DNA from: Clostridiales bacterium
GTDB lineage: Bacteria; Bacillota; Clostridia; Christensenellales; Borkfalkiaceae
NCBI GenBank assembly: GCA_015055865.1
Contig: SVHK01000002.1
Span: 1-64,000 of the forward strand
Length of the DNA: 64,000 bases
Direction of reading: 5' to 3'
Shown here piece by piece: positions 18,842-28,141 of the stretch. Each line of letters opens with the position of its first letter. Position 1 is the first letter of the stretch. Position numbers and translations under genes: made by a program. Under the pieces are notes generated by a model. It was not told where the DNA came from. It was given only the letters and a program-made list of their open reading frames with translations, and did not search any database.

Positions 18842-20425
18842 ATGCAAGAAAATTCGACTGAAAAAATAATCGAAAATAAAGGCTTTCAGTTTGCGGATAA
18901 AAGCGTCCGTAATGACAAGGAAACTTTTTCCGCTGAACCCGTAGGGTATTTTAAAGACGCTTGGCGAAGATTCAAAAAAAATAAAGCGTCGCTCGTTGCG
19001 ACGATAATTATCGGCTCGTTGATTTTATTCGCCGTGCTCGCGCCTATTTTTAGCCCTTATACGGTCGCTTATCAAGACGATTATTATAAATTCCGCACGC
19101 CTAAAAATCCTGTATTTTCGCGTATGGGTTGGGATTTTTGGGACGGTTGTTCTAAAAAAACTTTGCCCGAACATACCTTTTATTACTATTTAGCGATGGG
19201 TGAAGAAACGAATAGAACTCCGATTAAACGCAACGAATACGAAAAAATATCTACGGATAAGGGCGAGTATTATTCTTTTCGTTTGGACGGTTACGAAGAA
19301 ATTGGGTGTGTGTTTTTATCGTTGACGAACGCGGAATACGAGCGATTGCAACGCTATCAGGATAAAACGCTTACTCAAGTTTTGTATCCGACCACCGACC
19401 CAGCTTTACGCCCCGATGAAAAAATAAATCCGAAACTTTCCACGGACGCCAATTATTGGTATGAATACAAATGGATTACCGGTCGAGACGAGAACGGCGC
19501 GACGATAAAACAAAAAGTGCTTGCACCCGTGTTCGACGAGAACGGTGATTTTAAAAATATTTACGCGAAATATTCAGGGAAAGATAGTTATTTTTCTTCA
19601 ATGCGAACGGAAGGCGAAATTCCTTTATACGACTACGCTATCCCCAATCAAACGGGGGTGGAAGTACGAGTTAATTATTACGAATATTATCGCTATTATC
19701 ATTTAGAAGTCTTAAAAGACGGGATAGAAGAACCGATATTTTTATTCGGTACGACGCAAGCGGGAAAAGACGTATTTACCTGTCTTGGCAGTGGCGCGAG
19801 ATTGAGCTTTTTTCTTGCGTTTACGGTATCGCTCGTGAATATGCTTATCGGTGGAATTTACGGCGCATTTGAAGGGTATTACGGGGGCGGTATCGACCTT
19901 GCAATGGAACGCGTTTCGGATATTCTAAACGCCGTACCGTTTATGATAGTCATTACTTTATTGAAAATGCACTTAGGGGAAACGAGTCAGCTGTTGGTTT
20001 TATTTATTGCCTTTTTCTTAACGGGTTGGATTTCAATGGCAAAGCGGACGAGAATGCAATTTTATCGCTTTAAAAATAGAGAATACGCCTTAGCGGCGCG
20101 AACGCTTGGCGCGAGCAATACGCGGATTATGGTAAAACATATTTTTCCCAACGCTATCGGTACGATTATTACGGGTTCGGTGCTTTCTATCCCTGCGACG
20201 ATTTTCTCCGAATCGAGTTTGAGCTATTTGGGAATTATTAATTTGAATACGGGGAATATGACGAGCGTGGGTACGCTCCTTTCCAACGCGCAACCGTATT
20301 TGACAACCTATCCGTATATGATTTTATTTCCCGCGGGATTTATTTGCCTTTTAATGTTGAGCTTTAATTTATTCGGAAACGGTTTACGCGACGCGTTTAA
20401 TCCGTCTTTGCGCGGAGTGGAGTAA
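18842..20425 (+). CDS. Peptide ABC transporter permease (OppC-like) with large extracytoplasmic insertion
   Basis: C-terminal REYALAARTLGASNTRIMVKHIFPNAIGTI motif; an insertion of about 230 aa after TM1. Confidence 0.9.
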   Translation: MQENSTEKIIENKGFQFADKSVRNDKETFSAEPVGYFKDAWRRFKKNKASLVATIIIGSLILFAVLAPIFSPYTVAYQDDYYKFRTPKNPVFSRMGWDFWDGCSKKTLPEHTFYYYLAMGEETNRTPIKRNEYEKISTDKGEYYSFRLDGYEEIGCVFLSLTNAEYERLQRYQDKTLTQVLYPTTDPALRPDEKINPKLSTDANYWYEYKWITGRDENGATIKQKVLAPVFDENGDFKNIYAKYSGKDSYFSSMRTEGEIPLYDYAIPNQTGVEVRVNYYEYYRYYHLEVLKDGIEEPIFLFGTTQAGKDVFTCLGSGARLSFFLAFTVSLVNMLIGGIYGAFEGYYGGGIDLAMERVSDILNAVPFMIVITLLKMHLGETSQLLVLFIAFFLTGWISMAKRTRMQFYRFKNREYALAARTLGASNTRIMVKHIFPNAIGTIITGSVLSIPATIFSESSLSYLGIINLNTGNMTSVGTLLSNAQPYLTTYPYMILFPAGFICLLMLSFNLFGNGLRDAFNPSLRGVE

Positions 20426-20430
20426 AGGTT

Positions 20431-21492
20431 ATGGCAAAATTAGAAGTGAAAGATTTAAAAGTAAATTTCGATACGCCGAGCGGTGTTTTGCAAGCGGTTA
20501 GGTCGGTTTCGTTTGAGTTGAACGAAGGCGAAACGCTTGCGATTGTCGGGGAGTCGGGGTCGGGAAAGTCGGTTGCGAGCAAGGCGGTTATGCGACTTTT
20601 ACCCAAAAATGCGAAAGTAGAGAGTGGACGAATATTATACGACGGGGAAAATTTGCTTGATTTCGACGAAAAAAAGATGACGAGAATAAGGGGAAAGAAG
20701 ATAGCGATGATATTTCAAGACCCTGCTTCGTCGCTCGACCCGATTATGAAGATCGGCAAGCAAATAACGGAAACGATACTTTTAAATGCAGACGGGCAAA
20801 AGATTACGAAAAAACAAGCGAAAGAACGCGCTCTTGAGTTGATGAGAGAAGTGGGGATACCCGAACCGGAATTACGTTTTATGCAATACCCGTTCGAGCT
20901 TTCAGGGGGTATGCGACAAAGAATCGTGATTGCAATCGCTTTATCGTCCGACCCTGAAATTTTAATCTGCGATGAGCCCACGACTGCGTTGGACGTTACC
21001 ATTCAGGCGCAAATTCTTGATTTAATTGATAAACTGAAAATGGAAAGAAAACTCTCCGTCCTTTTTATTACGCACGATTTAGGGGTTGTGGCGAAAATGG
21101 CGGACAGGGTTGCGGTGACGTACGCGGGTAAAATCGTCGAATACGGTACGGTGGAAGAAATTTTTTATAAACCGAAACACCCTTACACTTGGGCGTTACT
21201 TTCATCGATGCCCGACGTGGACGTAAAAGATAGGCTAGAAGGGATAGAAGGTTGTCCGCCCGATATGACGAAACCGCCGAAAGGTGACGCGTTTGCAACG
21301 CGTAATCCTTACGCTTTAGAAATTGATTTTGAACAAGAACCGCCCTTTTTTAAGGTTAGCGACACGCATTTTGCGGCGACGTGGTTGTTGGACGAACGCG
21401 CGCCTAAAGTAACGCTACCGAAAGGAATCGGGAAACGGATAAGGAAAATGAAAAAACGCTTGGAGCAGGAAAATGACGGGGAAAGAAACTAA
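20431..21492 (+). CDS. Peptide ABC transporter ATP-binding protein (OppD-like)
   Basis: Walker A GESGSGKS, ELSGGMRQRIVIAIAL, LICDEPTTALD. Confidence 0.94.
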   Translation: MAKLEVKDLKVNFDTPSGVLQAVRSVSFELNEGETLAIVGESGSGKSVASKAVMRLLPKNAKVESGRILYDGENLLDFDEKKMTRIRGKKIAMIFQDPASSLDPIMKIGKQITETILLNADGQKITKKQAKERALELMREVGIPEPELRFMQYPFELSGGMRQRIVIAIALSSDPEILICDEPTTALDVTIQAQILDLIDKLKMERKLSVLFITHDLGVVAKMADRVAVTYAGKIVEYGTVEEIFYKPKHPYTWALLSSMPDVDVKDRLEGIEGCPPDMTKPPKGDAFATRNPYALEIDFEQEPPFFKVSDTHFAATWLLDERAPKVTLPKGIGKRIRKMKKRLEQENDGERN

Positions 21493-22459
21493 GAAAAAAG
21501 CGAATGAAACTCCGCTTTTACGAGTGGAAAATTTAACGCAAGTTTTCAAAAGTGGAAAGAAAAAACAAGTAACGGCGGTGGACAACGTTTCTTTTGAAGT
21601 AAAAAAAGGGGAAGCGTTCGGTTTGGTAGGAGAATCGGGCTCAGGCAAAACCACCACGGGGCGTTCGATAATCGGATTGTATAAATTGACGAACGGCAAA
21701 GTTTTTTTTAAAGACGAATTAATCCGTTCCGCTTTAAATACTGATAAAAAAGCAAGGAAAAAGAAAGAAAAAGTAAGATTTTTTCGTGAAATTCAAATGA
21801 TTTTTCAAGACCCCGTCACTTCACTCAATCCGCGTATGACCGTTAGGGAAATTATTGCGGAAGGAATGAGAATAGGGGGAGAAAAGGATAGAAAAATAGT
21901 AGACGAGAAAGTAAACGAAACGTTGCGTTTGGTAGGGTTATTGCCTGAACACTCCGGTCGTTATCCGCACGAATTTTCGGGCGGACAAAGACAGAGAATA
22001 GGGATTGCTCGGGCTTTGGTTATGCAACCTGAAATGATAATTGCGGACGAGCCTGTTTCCGCGTTGGACGTTTCCGTGCAAGCGCAGGTAATTAATCTTT
22101 TGAACGATTTAAAACAGCGTCTTGGTTTAACGATACTTTTTATCGCGCACGACTTAGCCGTAGTAAAATATTTTTGTGATAGAATTGCGGTAATGCGAAA
22201 GGGGAAAATCGTGGAAATTGCGCCTGCGGACGAATTGTTTTCAACGCCGTTACACCCGTATACGAAATCTTTGTTGTCCGCGATTCCTTATCCCGACCCA
22301 CGTCTTGAACGAGCGAAAAGGCGTACCGTGTACGAGTTTAAAGACGAACTCGAAAACGAAAGAGAGCTAAAAGAAATTGTGGGTGGCCGTTTCGTTCGAT
22401 GTACGGAAACGGAAAAAGAAGAATATGAAAAACAATTAGAAAAGAGTAAAAGCGTATGA
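21473..22459 (+). CDS. Peptide ABC transporter ATP-binding protein (OppF-like)
   Basis: GESGSGKTTTGRSI, EFSGGQRQRIGIARAL, IIADEPVSALD. Overlaps the OppD-like gene by 20 nt. Confidence 0.94.
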   Translation: MTGKETKKKANETPLLRVENLTQVFKSGKKKQVTAVDNVSFEVKKGEAFGLVGESGSGKTTTGRSIIGLYKLTNGKVFFKDELIRSALNTDKKARKKKEKVRFFREIQMIFQDPVTSLNPRMTVREIIAEGMRIGGEKDRKIVDEKVNETLRLVGLLPEHSGRYPHEFSGGQRQRIGIARALVMQPEMIIADEPVSALDVSVQAQVINLLNDLKQRLGLTILFIAHDLAVVKYFCDRIAVMRKGKIVEIAPADELFSTPLHPYTKSLLSAIPYPDPRLERAKRRTVYEFKDELENERELKEIVGGRFVRCTETEKEEYEKQLEKSKSV

Positions 22460-22836
22460 GCGAAGTTTGGAAAAAAATAACCGTCGCGTTCATTTACGGC
22501 GGAATAGCGGTATTATTTGCTTGCTTTTTGCGCTTTGAAAAAGGGGAAACGTTGAAAAATTTTTGCGACGCATTTTCTTTTGCCGGCGTAGGATTATTGA
22601 CGATTGCAGGGTTGACCTTTTTACAAGACGAAGGGGCGTTTTTCGGTATTTCTTACGCGTTAAAGCGGACGAAGGAATATTTGTTTCCTTTTAAGAAGCA
22701 AAAAAAAGAAAGCTATAGAGAGTATCTAAAAAGAAAAACGCAAGAAGAAAAAAATTCGACGTTCGTTTTATGTTATTTGGGCGTCGGACTTTTTTATCTT
22801 GCGATTGCTTGCGTTTTATTATTGTTTTACACATAA
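22456..22836 (+). CDS. Small membrane protein, DUF3899-like
   Basis: 126 aa with three hydrophobic segments (FSFAGVGLLTIAGLTFLQDEGAFFGISYALKR); ATGA overlap with the OppF-like gene. Family assignment from memory. Confidence 0.65.
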   Translation: MSEVWKKITVAFIYGGIAVLFACFLRFEKGETLKNFCDAFSFAGVGLLTIAGLTFLQDEGAFFGISYALKRTKEYLFPFKKQKKESYREYLKRKTQEEKNSTFVLCYLGVGLFYLAIACVLLLFYT

Positions 22837-22839
22837 AAT

Positions 22840-22866
22840 AAACGCCTCGTTAAAGCGAGGCGTTTA
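22840..22866. terminator. Terminator between convergent genes
   Basis: AAACGCCTCG-ttaaag-CGAGGCGTTT between the DUF3899-like gene (+) and degV (-). Confidence 0.7.
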
Positions 22867-22875
22867 AAGTTGTTT

Positions 22876-23760
22876 TTATTTTACGATTCTTGAAATAGAG
22901 AATCCGTAAGTGCCGGGACCCGTATGACAAGCTACGCTAATAGAAGTGGAATTTACAAAGTGGTATTCAACGTTCGGAAAATTCTTTTGTAAATATTCTT
23001 TTAATTCTTCTAAACGGGCGGTTGCTTCTTCGTAGTTATTCGTGTAAGCGCAGGAAATCGCGATTTCACCTTTATCCGCAAGGTCTTTGAATTTGGTTGC
23101 CAAATCGTTTTCGATTGATTTTTTCATCGTTTCCGACGCTTTTCTTTCGGGAACGACGGCGGATTTTTCAAGCTTACCGTCGCGCATTTTCAAAATGGGT
23201 TTGATTTTAAGAATAGAGCCGATTGCCGCTGCGGCGGGGGATACGCGTCCGCCACGCTTTAAATATTCCATCGTTTTTAAAGAGAAGTATAACGAATAGT
23301 CTTCGCGCGTTTCTTCTACGTAAGAAACGATTTCATCCGAAGTTTTTCCTTGGTCACGGTAATCCGCAACGTTGACAACGAGATGGTGTAAAATAATGGA
23401 AATGCGTTTGCTATCGACTACTTTTACTTTTCCGTCAAATTCTTTCGCAAGGTTTTCTGCCGTAAAGAAACTATTGGAAAGACCAGAAGAGGTAGGGATG
23501 TGTACGATTTCGTCGTATTCTTTTAAAATATCAGCCCAAAAATCGGTTAAGTTCCCGATGCTCGGTTGCGAAGTGGAAACAACGGAAGAATCATTGAAAC
23601 GTTCCCAAAACTGTTCGTGGGAAATATCTACGATTTCAAGATAATCCGTTCCATCGAGCGTAAAAGGCATAGGTAAAACGAAAATACCGCGTTCTTTTAA
23701 CTCGCCGGGAATCATACCGCTATTGGTATCAGTGGTAATTGCAATCTTTTTAAGTTCCAT
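22876..23760 (-). CDS. DegV family protein
   Basis: MELKKIAITTDTNSGMIPGELKERGIFVLPMPFTLDGTDYLE...TSQPSIGNL. ATG at 23760 with GGAG upstream preferred to the ORF-track start at 23871. Confidence 0.92.
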   Translation of the reverse strand: MELKKIAITTDTNSGMIPGELKERGIFVLPMPFTLDGTDYLEIVDISHEQFWERFNDSSVVSTSQPSIGNLTDFWADILKEYDEIVHIPTSSGLSNSFFTAENLAKEFDGKVKVVDSKRISIILHHLVVNVADYRDQGKTSDEIVSYVEETREDYSLYFSLKTMEYLKRGGRVSPAAAAIGSILKIKPILKMRDGKLEKSAVVPERKASETMKKSIENDLATKFKDLADKGEIAISCAYTNNYEEATARLEELKEYLQKNFPNVEYHFVNSTSISVACHTGPGTYGFSISRIVK

Positions 23761-23838
23761 AAATTCTCCAAAGTAAAAGGCTTTACAAGTAATGGAAAGG
23801 GGTGTAAAGCCGAGAAAACACCCTTTTTCTACATAATT

Positions 23839-23867
23839 ATGATAGCAAATTTTTATTTCATTGTCAA
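23839..23867 (-). promoter_or_regulatory. Promoter for degV
   Basis: Minus strand TTGACA, 17-nt spacer, TATCAT. Confidence 0.7.
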
Positions 23868-23960
23868 GCATATTAACTAAAAAAGACGAATTTTGCCGAC
23901 TTTAAGGAGATTGTGATAAAAAACTCTTTCTAAAAAAATAGGAAATTTTCGTTCGTTCGT

Positions 23961-23989
23961 TTTACAATTCGATTTGAATATGTTATAAT
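23961..23989 (+). promoter_or_regulatory. Promoter for L-serine dehydratase gene
   Basis: TTTACA, 17-nt spacer, TATAAT (TGTTATAAT extended -10). Confidence 0.75.
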
Positions 23990-24035
23990 GAATATAAATA
24001 ATAACACAAAAGGTGAAAAACCAAAGGATAAAAAG

Positions 24036-25229
24036 ATGCAATCGCTTAAAGAATTATACCGTATAGGCATAGGGCCGTCATCGTCGCATACCATTGGACC
24101 GGAACGCGCTTGTAAAATGTTTAAAGACGAATATCCGCAAGCGGATTCGTTTAAAGCCAAGCTTTACGGGTCGCTCGCTAAAACGGGGGACGGACACGGT
24201 ACGGAAAATATCGTGCGCACAGTTTTGAAAAACGTTGAAATACAACTTGACGAGATTGAAACTGATTTGCGTCACCCCAATACGATGGATATTTTTGCCT
24301 ATGAAAAAGGTGAATGCGTGGGGCAGGTACGCGTTTATTCCGTTGGTGGTGGTGCGATTGAAATTGAAGGTAGAGAAAAACCTTGCTTTAAAGTTTACGA
24401 ATTGGAAAGTTTTAACGCAATTCGTGAATATTGCGAAAACAAGGGGATTGGGTTGCCTGATTACGTTTTTGAGCGCGAAGGAATAGAAATTAAAGAGTAC
24501 TTAAAAGAAGTATGGGAAACGATTAAATCTGCCGTGGAAAGGGGCGTTAAAGCTTCGGGCGTGTTGCCTGGTGGATTAAACGTAGAAAGAAAAGCTAAGA
24601 CGTTATTTGAAAGCGGAAAGGAAAACGAAAGCGCGGAACGCAAAGAAAAACGGCTCGTTTGCGCTTACGCTTACGCCGTTAGCGAAGAAAATGCCGGAGG
24701 TGGTAGAATCGTAACCGCGCCTACTTGTGGCGCTTGCGGAGTTTTGCCTGCCGTTTTGTATTACGAATGGGAAAAGAACGGTTATACGGAAGAAGAGATA
24801 CTGCGCGCGTTGGCGAGCGCCGGTATAGTTGGGAATTTAATTAAGACGAACGCGTCTATTTCGGGCGCAGAATGTGGTTGTCAAGCGGAAATTGGTAGTG
24901 CTTGTTGTATGGCTGCGGCTGCGTTGGGGGAACTGAAAGGGTTGGATTTGTCGAAAATAGAATATGCGTCGGAAATTGCGATGGAGCATCATTTAGGGTT
25001 GACCTGTGACCCGATTGCCGGGCTCGTTCAAATTCCTTGCATCGAGCGAAACGCGGTGGCGGCGATGCGCGCGATTGACGCGGTTGCTTTAGCCGATTTG
25101 ATTTCGGATAGCAGAAAAATTTCTTTTGATTTGGTTGTGCAAACGATGTACGAAACGGGTAAGGATATGTCGGGAAGGTACCGTGAAACGAGCGAAGGCG
25201 GACTTGCAAAGCTTTATAAAAAACTTTGA
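24036..25229 (+). CDS. L-serine ammonia-lyase, iron-sulfur dependent, single-chain
   Basis: GIGPSSSHTIGPERA; TAPTCGACGVLPAVLYY; GAECGCQAEIGSACCMAAAAL; CDPIAGLVQIPCIERNA. Start placed at 24036 because the -10 box ends at 23989. Confidence 0.92.
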   Translation: MQSLKELYRIGIGPSSSHTIGPERACKMFKDEYPQADSFKAKLYGSLAKTGDGHGTENIVRTVLKNVEIQLDEIETDLRHPNTMDIFAYEKGECVGQVRVYSVGGGAIEIEGREKPCFKVYELESFNAIREYCENKGIGLPDYVFEREGIEIKEYLKEVWETIKSAVERGVKASGVLPGGLNVERKAKTLFESGKENESAERKEKRLVCAYAYAVSEENAGGGRIVTAPTCGACGVLPAVLYYEWEKNGYTEEEILRALASAGIVGNLIKTNASISGAECGCQAEIGSACCMAAAALGELKGLDLSKIEYASEIAMEHHLGLTCDPIAGLVQIPCIERNAVAAMRAIDAVALADLISDSRKISFDLVVQTMYETGKDMSGRYRETSEGGLAKLYKKL

Positions 25230-25260
25230 ATAAACACATTAATGAAAAAAGGAAAATAGT

Positions 25261-26316
25261 ATGACGAAAATCACGAGTAGAATTTTTGGAAAAACGGCGG
25301 ACGGAAAAGCCGTAACCGCCTATACGCTTACGGACGGAGCGTTTTTAGCAACGATTTTGGATTACGGCGCGATAATTCAAAGCTTAATCGTTCCCGATAA
25401 AAACGGACTCAATCAAGACGTCGTGCTCGGTTATAACGACGTGGCGGGTTACGAGAATAACGACGGTTATCTCGGTGCGATTATCGGTCGGTTTGGGAAT
25501 AGAATCGATAAGGGTCGCTTTACGCTTGACGGAAAAGAATATCAGTTGTATTGTAACGACCGCGGAAATCATTTACACGGGGGAAAGGACGGGTTTAATA
25601 AAAAAATCTGGTCGGCAAAAACGGTGACGGACGAAGCGGGGAACGAAGTTTTAGAAATGAGTATTCTTTCTCCCGACGGCGAAGAAAATTATCCGGGAAA
25701 TTTACAAGTAAAAGTAACGTATTCGCTTATAGACGGGGCGTTGACGATTGATTACGATGCCGTTTCCGATAAAAAGACGGTTGTTTCTTTAACGAACCAC
25801 GCCTATTTCAATTTGGACGGTTTGGAGAGTACGTTAGACCACTTATTGACGATGAACGCGGAATATATGCTACCGACGGACGATACTTTAATCCCCAAAG
25901 GCGAGTTTAGAAAATTAACGGGCACGCCGTTTGATTTTTCTTGCGAAAAACCCATCGGCGCAGGGGATATTTGCAAAGAGTTTGACCCTGACCTTAAAAA
26001 GGGCGGTGGATTCGACCATTGTTATGTATTTTCTAAAGAACGGGACGTAAACCAACCGTATGCGATTGTCCGTAGCGAAAAAAGCGGTATCGTGATGAAA
26101 TGTTATACGAATATGCCCGCCGTACATTTTTACGCCGGAAACTTTTTAAATGCAACGGGTAAAAACAGGGCGAAATATCGTCGTTGCGGTGGTTTTTGCT
26201 TAGAAACGGAAGCAATTCCCAATAACGTGAACGTGCCCGTTTACGCGCAATACGGTTCTTCCGTGTACGACGCAGGGCAAATTTACCGTTTTTATGCGAA
26301 ATATTCTTTTAAATAA
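25261..26316 (+). CDS. galM: Aldose 1-epimerase
   Basis: GRFGNRIDKGRFTLDGKEYQL, NRGNHLHGG-like NDRGNHLHGG, LTNHAYFNLDG, FCLETEAIPN. Confidence 0.93.
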   Translation: MTKITSRIFGKTADGKAVTAYTLTDGAFLATILDYGAIIQSLIVPDKNGLNQDVVLGYNDVAGYENNDGYLGAIIGRFGNRIDKGRFTLDGKEYQLYCNDRGNHLHGGKDGFNKKIWSAKTVTDEAGNEVLEMSILSPDGEENYPGNLQVKVTYSLIDGALTIDYDAVSDKKTVVSLTNHAYFNLDGLESTLDHLLTMNAEYMLPTDDTLIPKGEFRKLTGTPFDFSCEKPIGAGDICKEFDPDLKKGGGFDHCYVFSKERDVNQPYAIVRSEKSGIVMKCYTNMPAVHFYAGNFLNATGKNRAKYRRCGGFCLETEAIPNNVNVPVYAQYGSSVYDAGQIYRFYAKYSFK

Positions 26317-26334
26317 TTTTTAGCTAAATACTTG

Positions 26335-26366
26335 AACGCCGACCTTAAGAAAGTAAGGTCGGCGTT
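26335..26366 (+). terminator. Strong hairpin, possible terminator without classical T-tract
   Basis: AACGCCGACCTTA / TAAGGTCGGCGTT, 13-bp perfect stem. Confidence 0.6.
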
Positions 26367-26460
26367 GTCATATTTGTCATATTTCCTTATGACAAAAGGG
26401 AAAGATTGATTTTAAATTATAAAAAATTGGCTTTAAAATAAAATTTTTTTATTAAAACTA

Positions 26461-26489
26461 TTGATTTTTTTTTAAGGTTGTAGTATAAT
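26461..26489 (+). promoter_or_regulatory. Promoter for lemA
   Basis: TTGATT, 17-nt spacer, TATAAT. Confidence 0.7.
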
Positions 26490-26522
26490 TAAGTTGAGAA
26501 ATTGGAAGAAAGGAGGAAATAT

Positions 26523-27122
26523 ATGAAAAATCTTCTTATTTCTGGCGGAGCAGTCGCCTTGATTGTAATCGCGATTCTTTTAGTTTTAGTGATTGCCGTG
26601 GTGGCGTGGTGGATTTCCACGTCAAACAAGTTGGTGCGGTTGAAAAATAAAGTTGAAGAAGCTTGGGCAACCATTGACGTATATTTAAAAAAGCGTTTTG
26701 ACTTAATTCCCAATCTCGTAGAAACGGTTAAAGGCTATACCAAGCACGAAAGCGAAACGCTTGAAAAAGTCGTTACGGCGAGAAATATCGCGGGAAAGGC
26801 GGTAACGTCGGAAGAAAAAATTTTGGCGGAGAATAATTTATCTAGTTCTTTGCGTACGTTTTTGAACGTCGTTTCGGAAAGTTATCCCGATTTGAAAGCC
26901 AATACCAATTTTTTGGATTTGCAAAATCAGTTAAAGTCTATCGAAGGGGAGTTGGAAGGTTCGCGCCGTTATTATAACGGTACGGTGAAATCGTTTAATA
27001 CGACGATTGAAGTGTTCCCGTCTTGCATCGTTGCGCAAAGAAAGGGTGAAGATTATAAAAAGCGCCCGTATTTTGAACTTGACGGCGAGGAAGAGAGAAA
27101 GAACGTAAAGGTATCTTTCTAA
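26523..27122 (+). CDS. lemA: LemA family protein
   Basis: N-terminal TM then NKLVRLKNKVEEAWATIDVYLKKRFDLIPNLVETVKGYTKHE. Confidence 0.93.
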   Translation: MKNLLISGGAVALIVIAILLVLVIAVVAWWISTSNKLVRLKNKVEEAWATIDVYLKKRFDLIPNLVETVKGYTKHESETLEKVVTARNIAGKAVTSEEKILAENNLSSSLRTFLNVVSESYPDLKANTNFLDLQNQLKSIEGELEGSRRYYNGTVKSFNTTIEVFPSCIVAQRKGEDYKKRPYFELDGEEERKNVKVSF

Positions 27123-27224
27123 AAGTAAAAACGAAAGTATTTACAAAAGCAAAGTATATAATATATTAGGGAAATGATGAAATCTACTTAAAGGCGAGAA
27201 GGTAAGCCTTGAAGGAGAATTACA

Positions 27225-28058
27225 ATGAAAAAAGAAAAAATGAAAAGATGTGGCGGATTAGTAGCTGCCGGATTATTGTTGGGATTAGTAACCTACGCTT
27301 CGGTTTATCCAGTAATTTCGCCGAAAGCGGAAGAAAATGAAAAAGTAACGGTTATTTCAACGCAAACGAGCGGAGAAGGGGTTATCGACGTCTCCGATTA
27401 TACCGTATCGATTAACGTAAACGAAGATTGTACCGTTGACGTAGCTGAAAAGGTTACGGTTGAGTTTGTGAGCGCGGAAGCGGATAGCTTTTATCGTACT
27501 ATTTCTCATTCGCCTGAATCCATCTTATCACTTAAGGTTACTTGCGAAAACAATGCGGATTTGCGCTATACCTTAGTGGACGAAGACGATTGCGCGAAAA
27601 TTGAATGTTTCGGGGGCGTCGCCGTCGGAAACGTTTGGACGTACGAAATTAATTATACTGTAGCGCTTAATGAAAATGAATTAACGGAAGAATTTGTCTT
27701 TAATATCGTGAACGAAGGTTGGCAAAATACCGTTGAAAACGTAGTAGCAAAAATTACGTTGCCTGATTCAATTATCAATTATGACGTCTACAATGGCGAA
27801 GGAGAAAAGGTTTCGAACGTTTCTACCGTGTTGTCGGAAGACGGAAAAACGATAACGGTAAGCTCGAAAAATTCGGGGGCAGTTGCTACGTCCACAAATG
27901 CGATTATGGTAAAAATTTATTTGCCTGACGCAGAAATAATTGAAGATTTTAACCAAATTAACGAACAAGCGAACGAAATAATTTGGACGCCAACTATGAT
28001 TGCCGCTTTAATTATAGGAAGTCTTTTGGCTGTTGTGTGTGTTATGTTAATAACATAA
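27225..28058 (+). CDS. DUF2207-like N-terminal domain protein, short paralogue
   Basis: 277 aa: signal/TM, beta-rich domain, C-terminal TM. Aligns by eye with the N-terminal half of 28142-30082 (YTVSINVNEDCTVDV / YDVEMTINTDRTIEV; GNVWTYEINY / GNRWTYEISY). Confidence 0.75.
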   Translation: MKKEKMKRCGGLVAAGLLLGLVTYASVYPVISPKAEENEKVTVISTQTSGEGVIDVSDYTVSINVNEDCTVDVAEKVTVEFVSAEADSFYRTISHSPESILSLKVTCENNADLRYTLVDEDDCAKIECFGGVAVGNVWTYEINYTVALNENELTEEFVFNIVNEGWQNTVENVVAKITLPDSIINYDVYNGEGEKVSNVSTVLSEDGKTITVSSKNSGAVATSTNAIMVKIYLPDAEIIEDFNQINEQANEIIWTPTMIAALIIGSLLAVVCVMLIT

Positions 28059-28078
28059 TCCAATCGACGTTTGACAGC

Positions 28079-28103
28079 AAAAACCGCGTTTTACGCGGTT
28101 TTT
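28079..28103 (+). terminator. Intrinsic terminator abutting the next promoter
   Basis: AAAAACCGCGT-ttt-ACGCGGTTTTT, then TGTTATAAT at 28105-28113. Confidence 0.75.
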
Positions 28104-28141
28104 ATGTTATAATAGGCTAGAATAAAAATTTAGAGGTTAGA

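Noticed and set aside
23760-23871. N-terminal extension of DegV in the ORF track
   Set aside because: The extension overlaps the -10/-35 promoter region and lacks an RBS. The ATG at 23760 has a good GGAG and the family start MELKKIAITTD.
28071-28113. TTGACA (28071) paired with TATAAT (28108) as one promoter
   Set aside because: The 31-nt spacing is too long; a terminator hairpin lies between them. Treated as terminator plus extended -10 instead.
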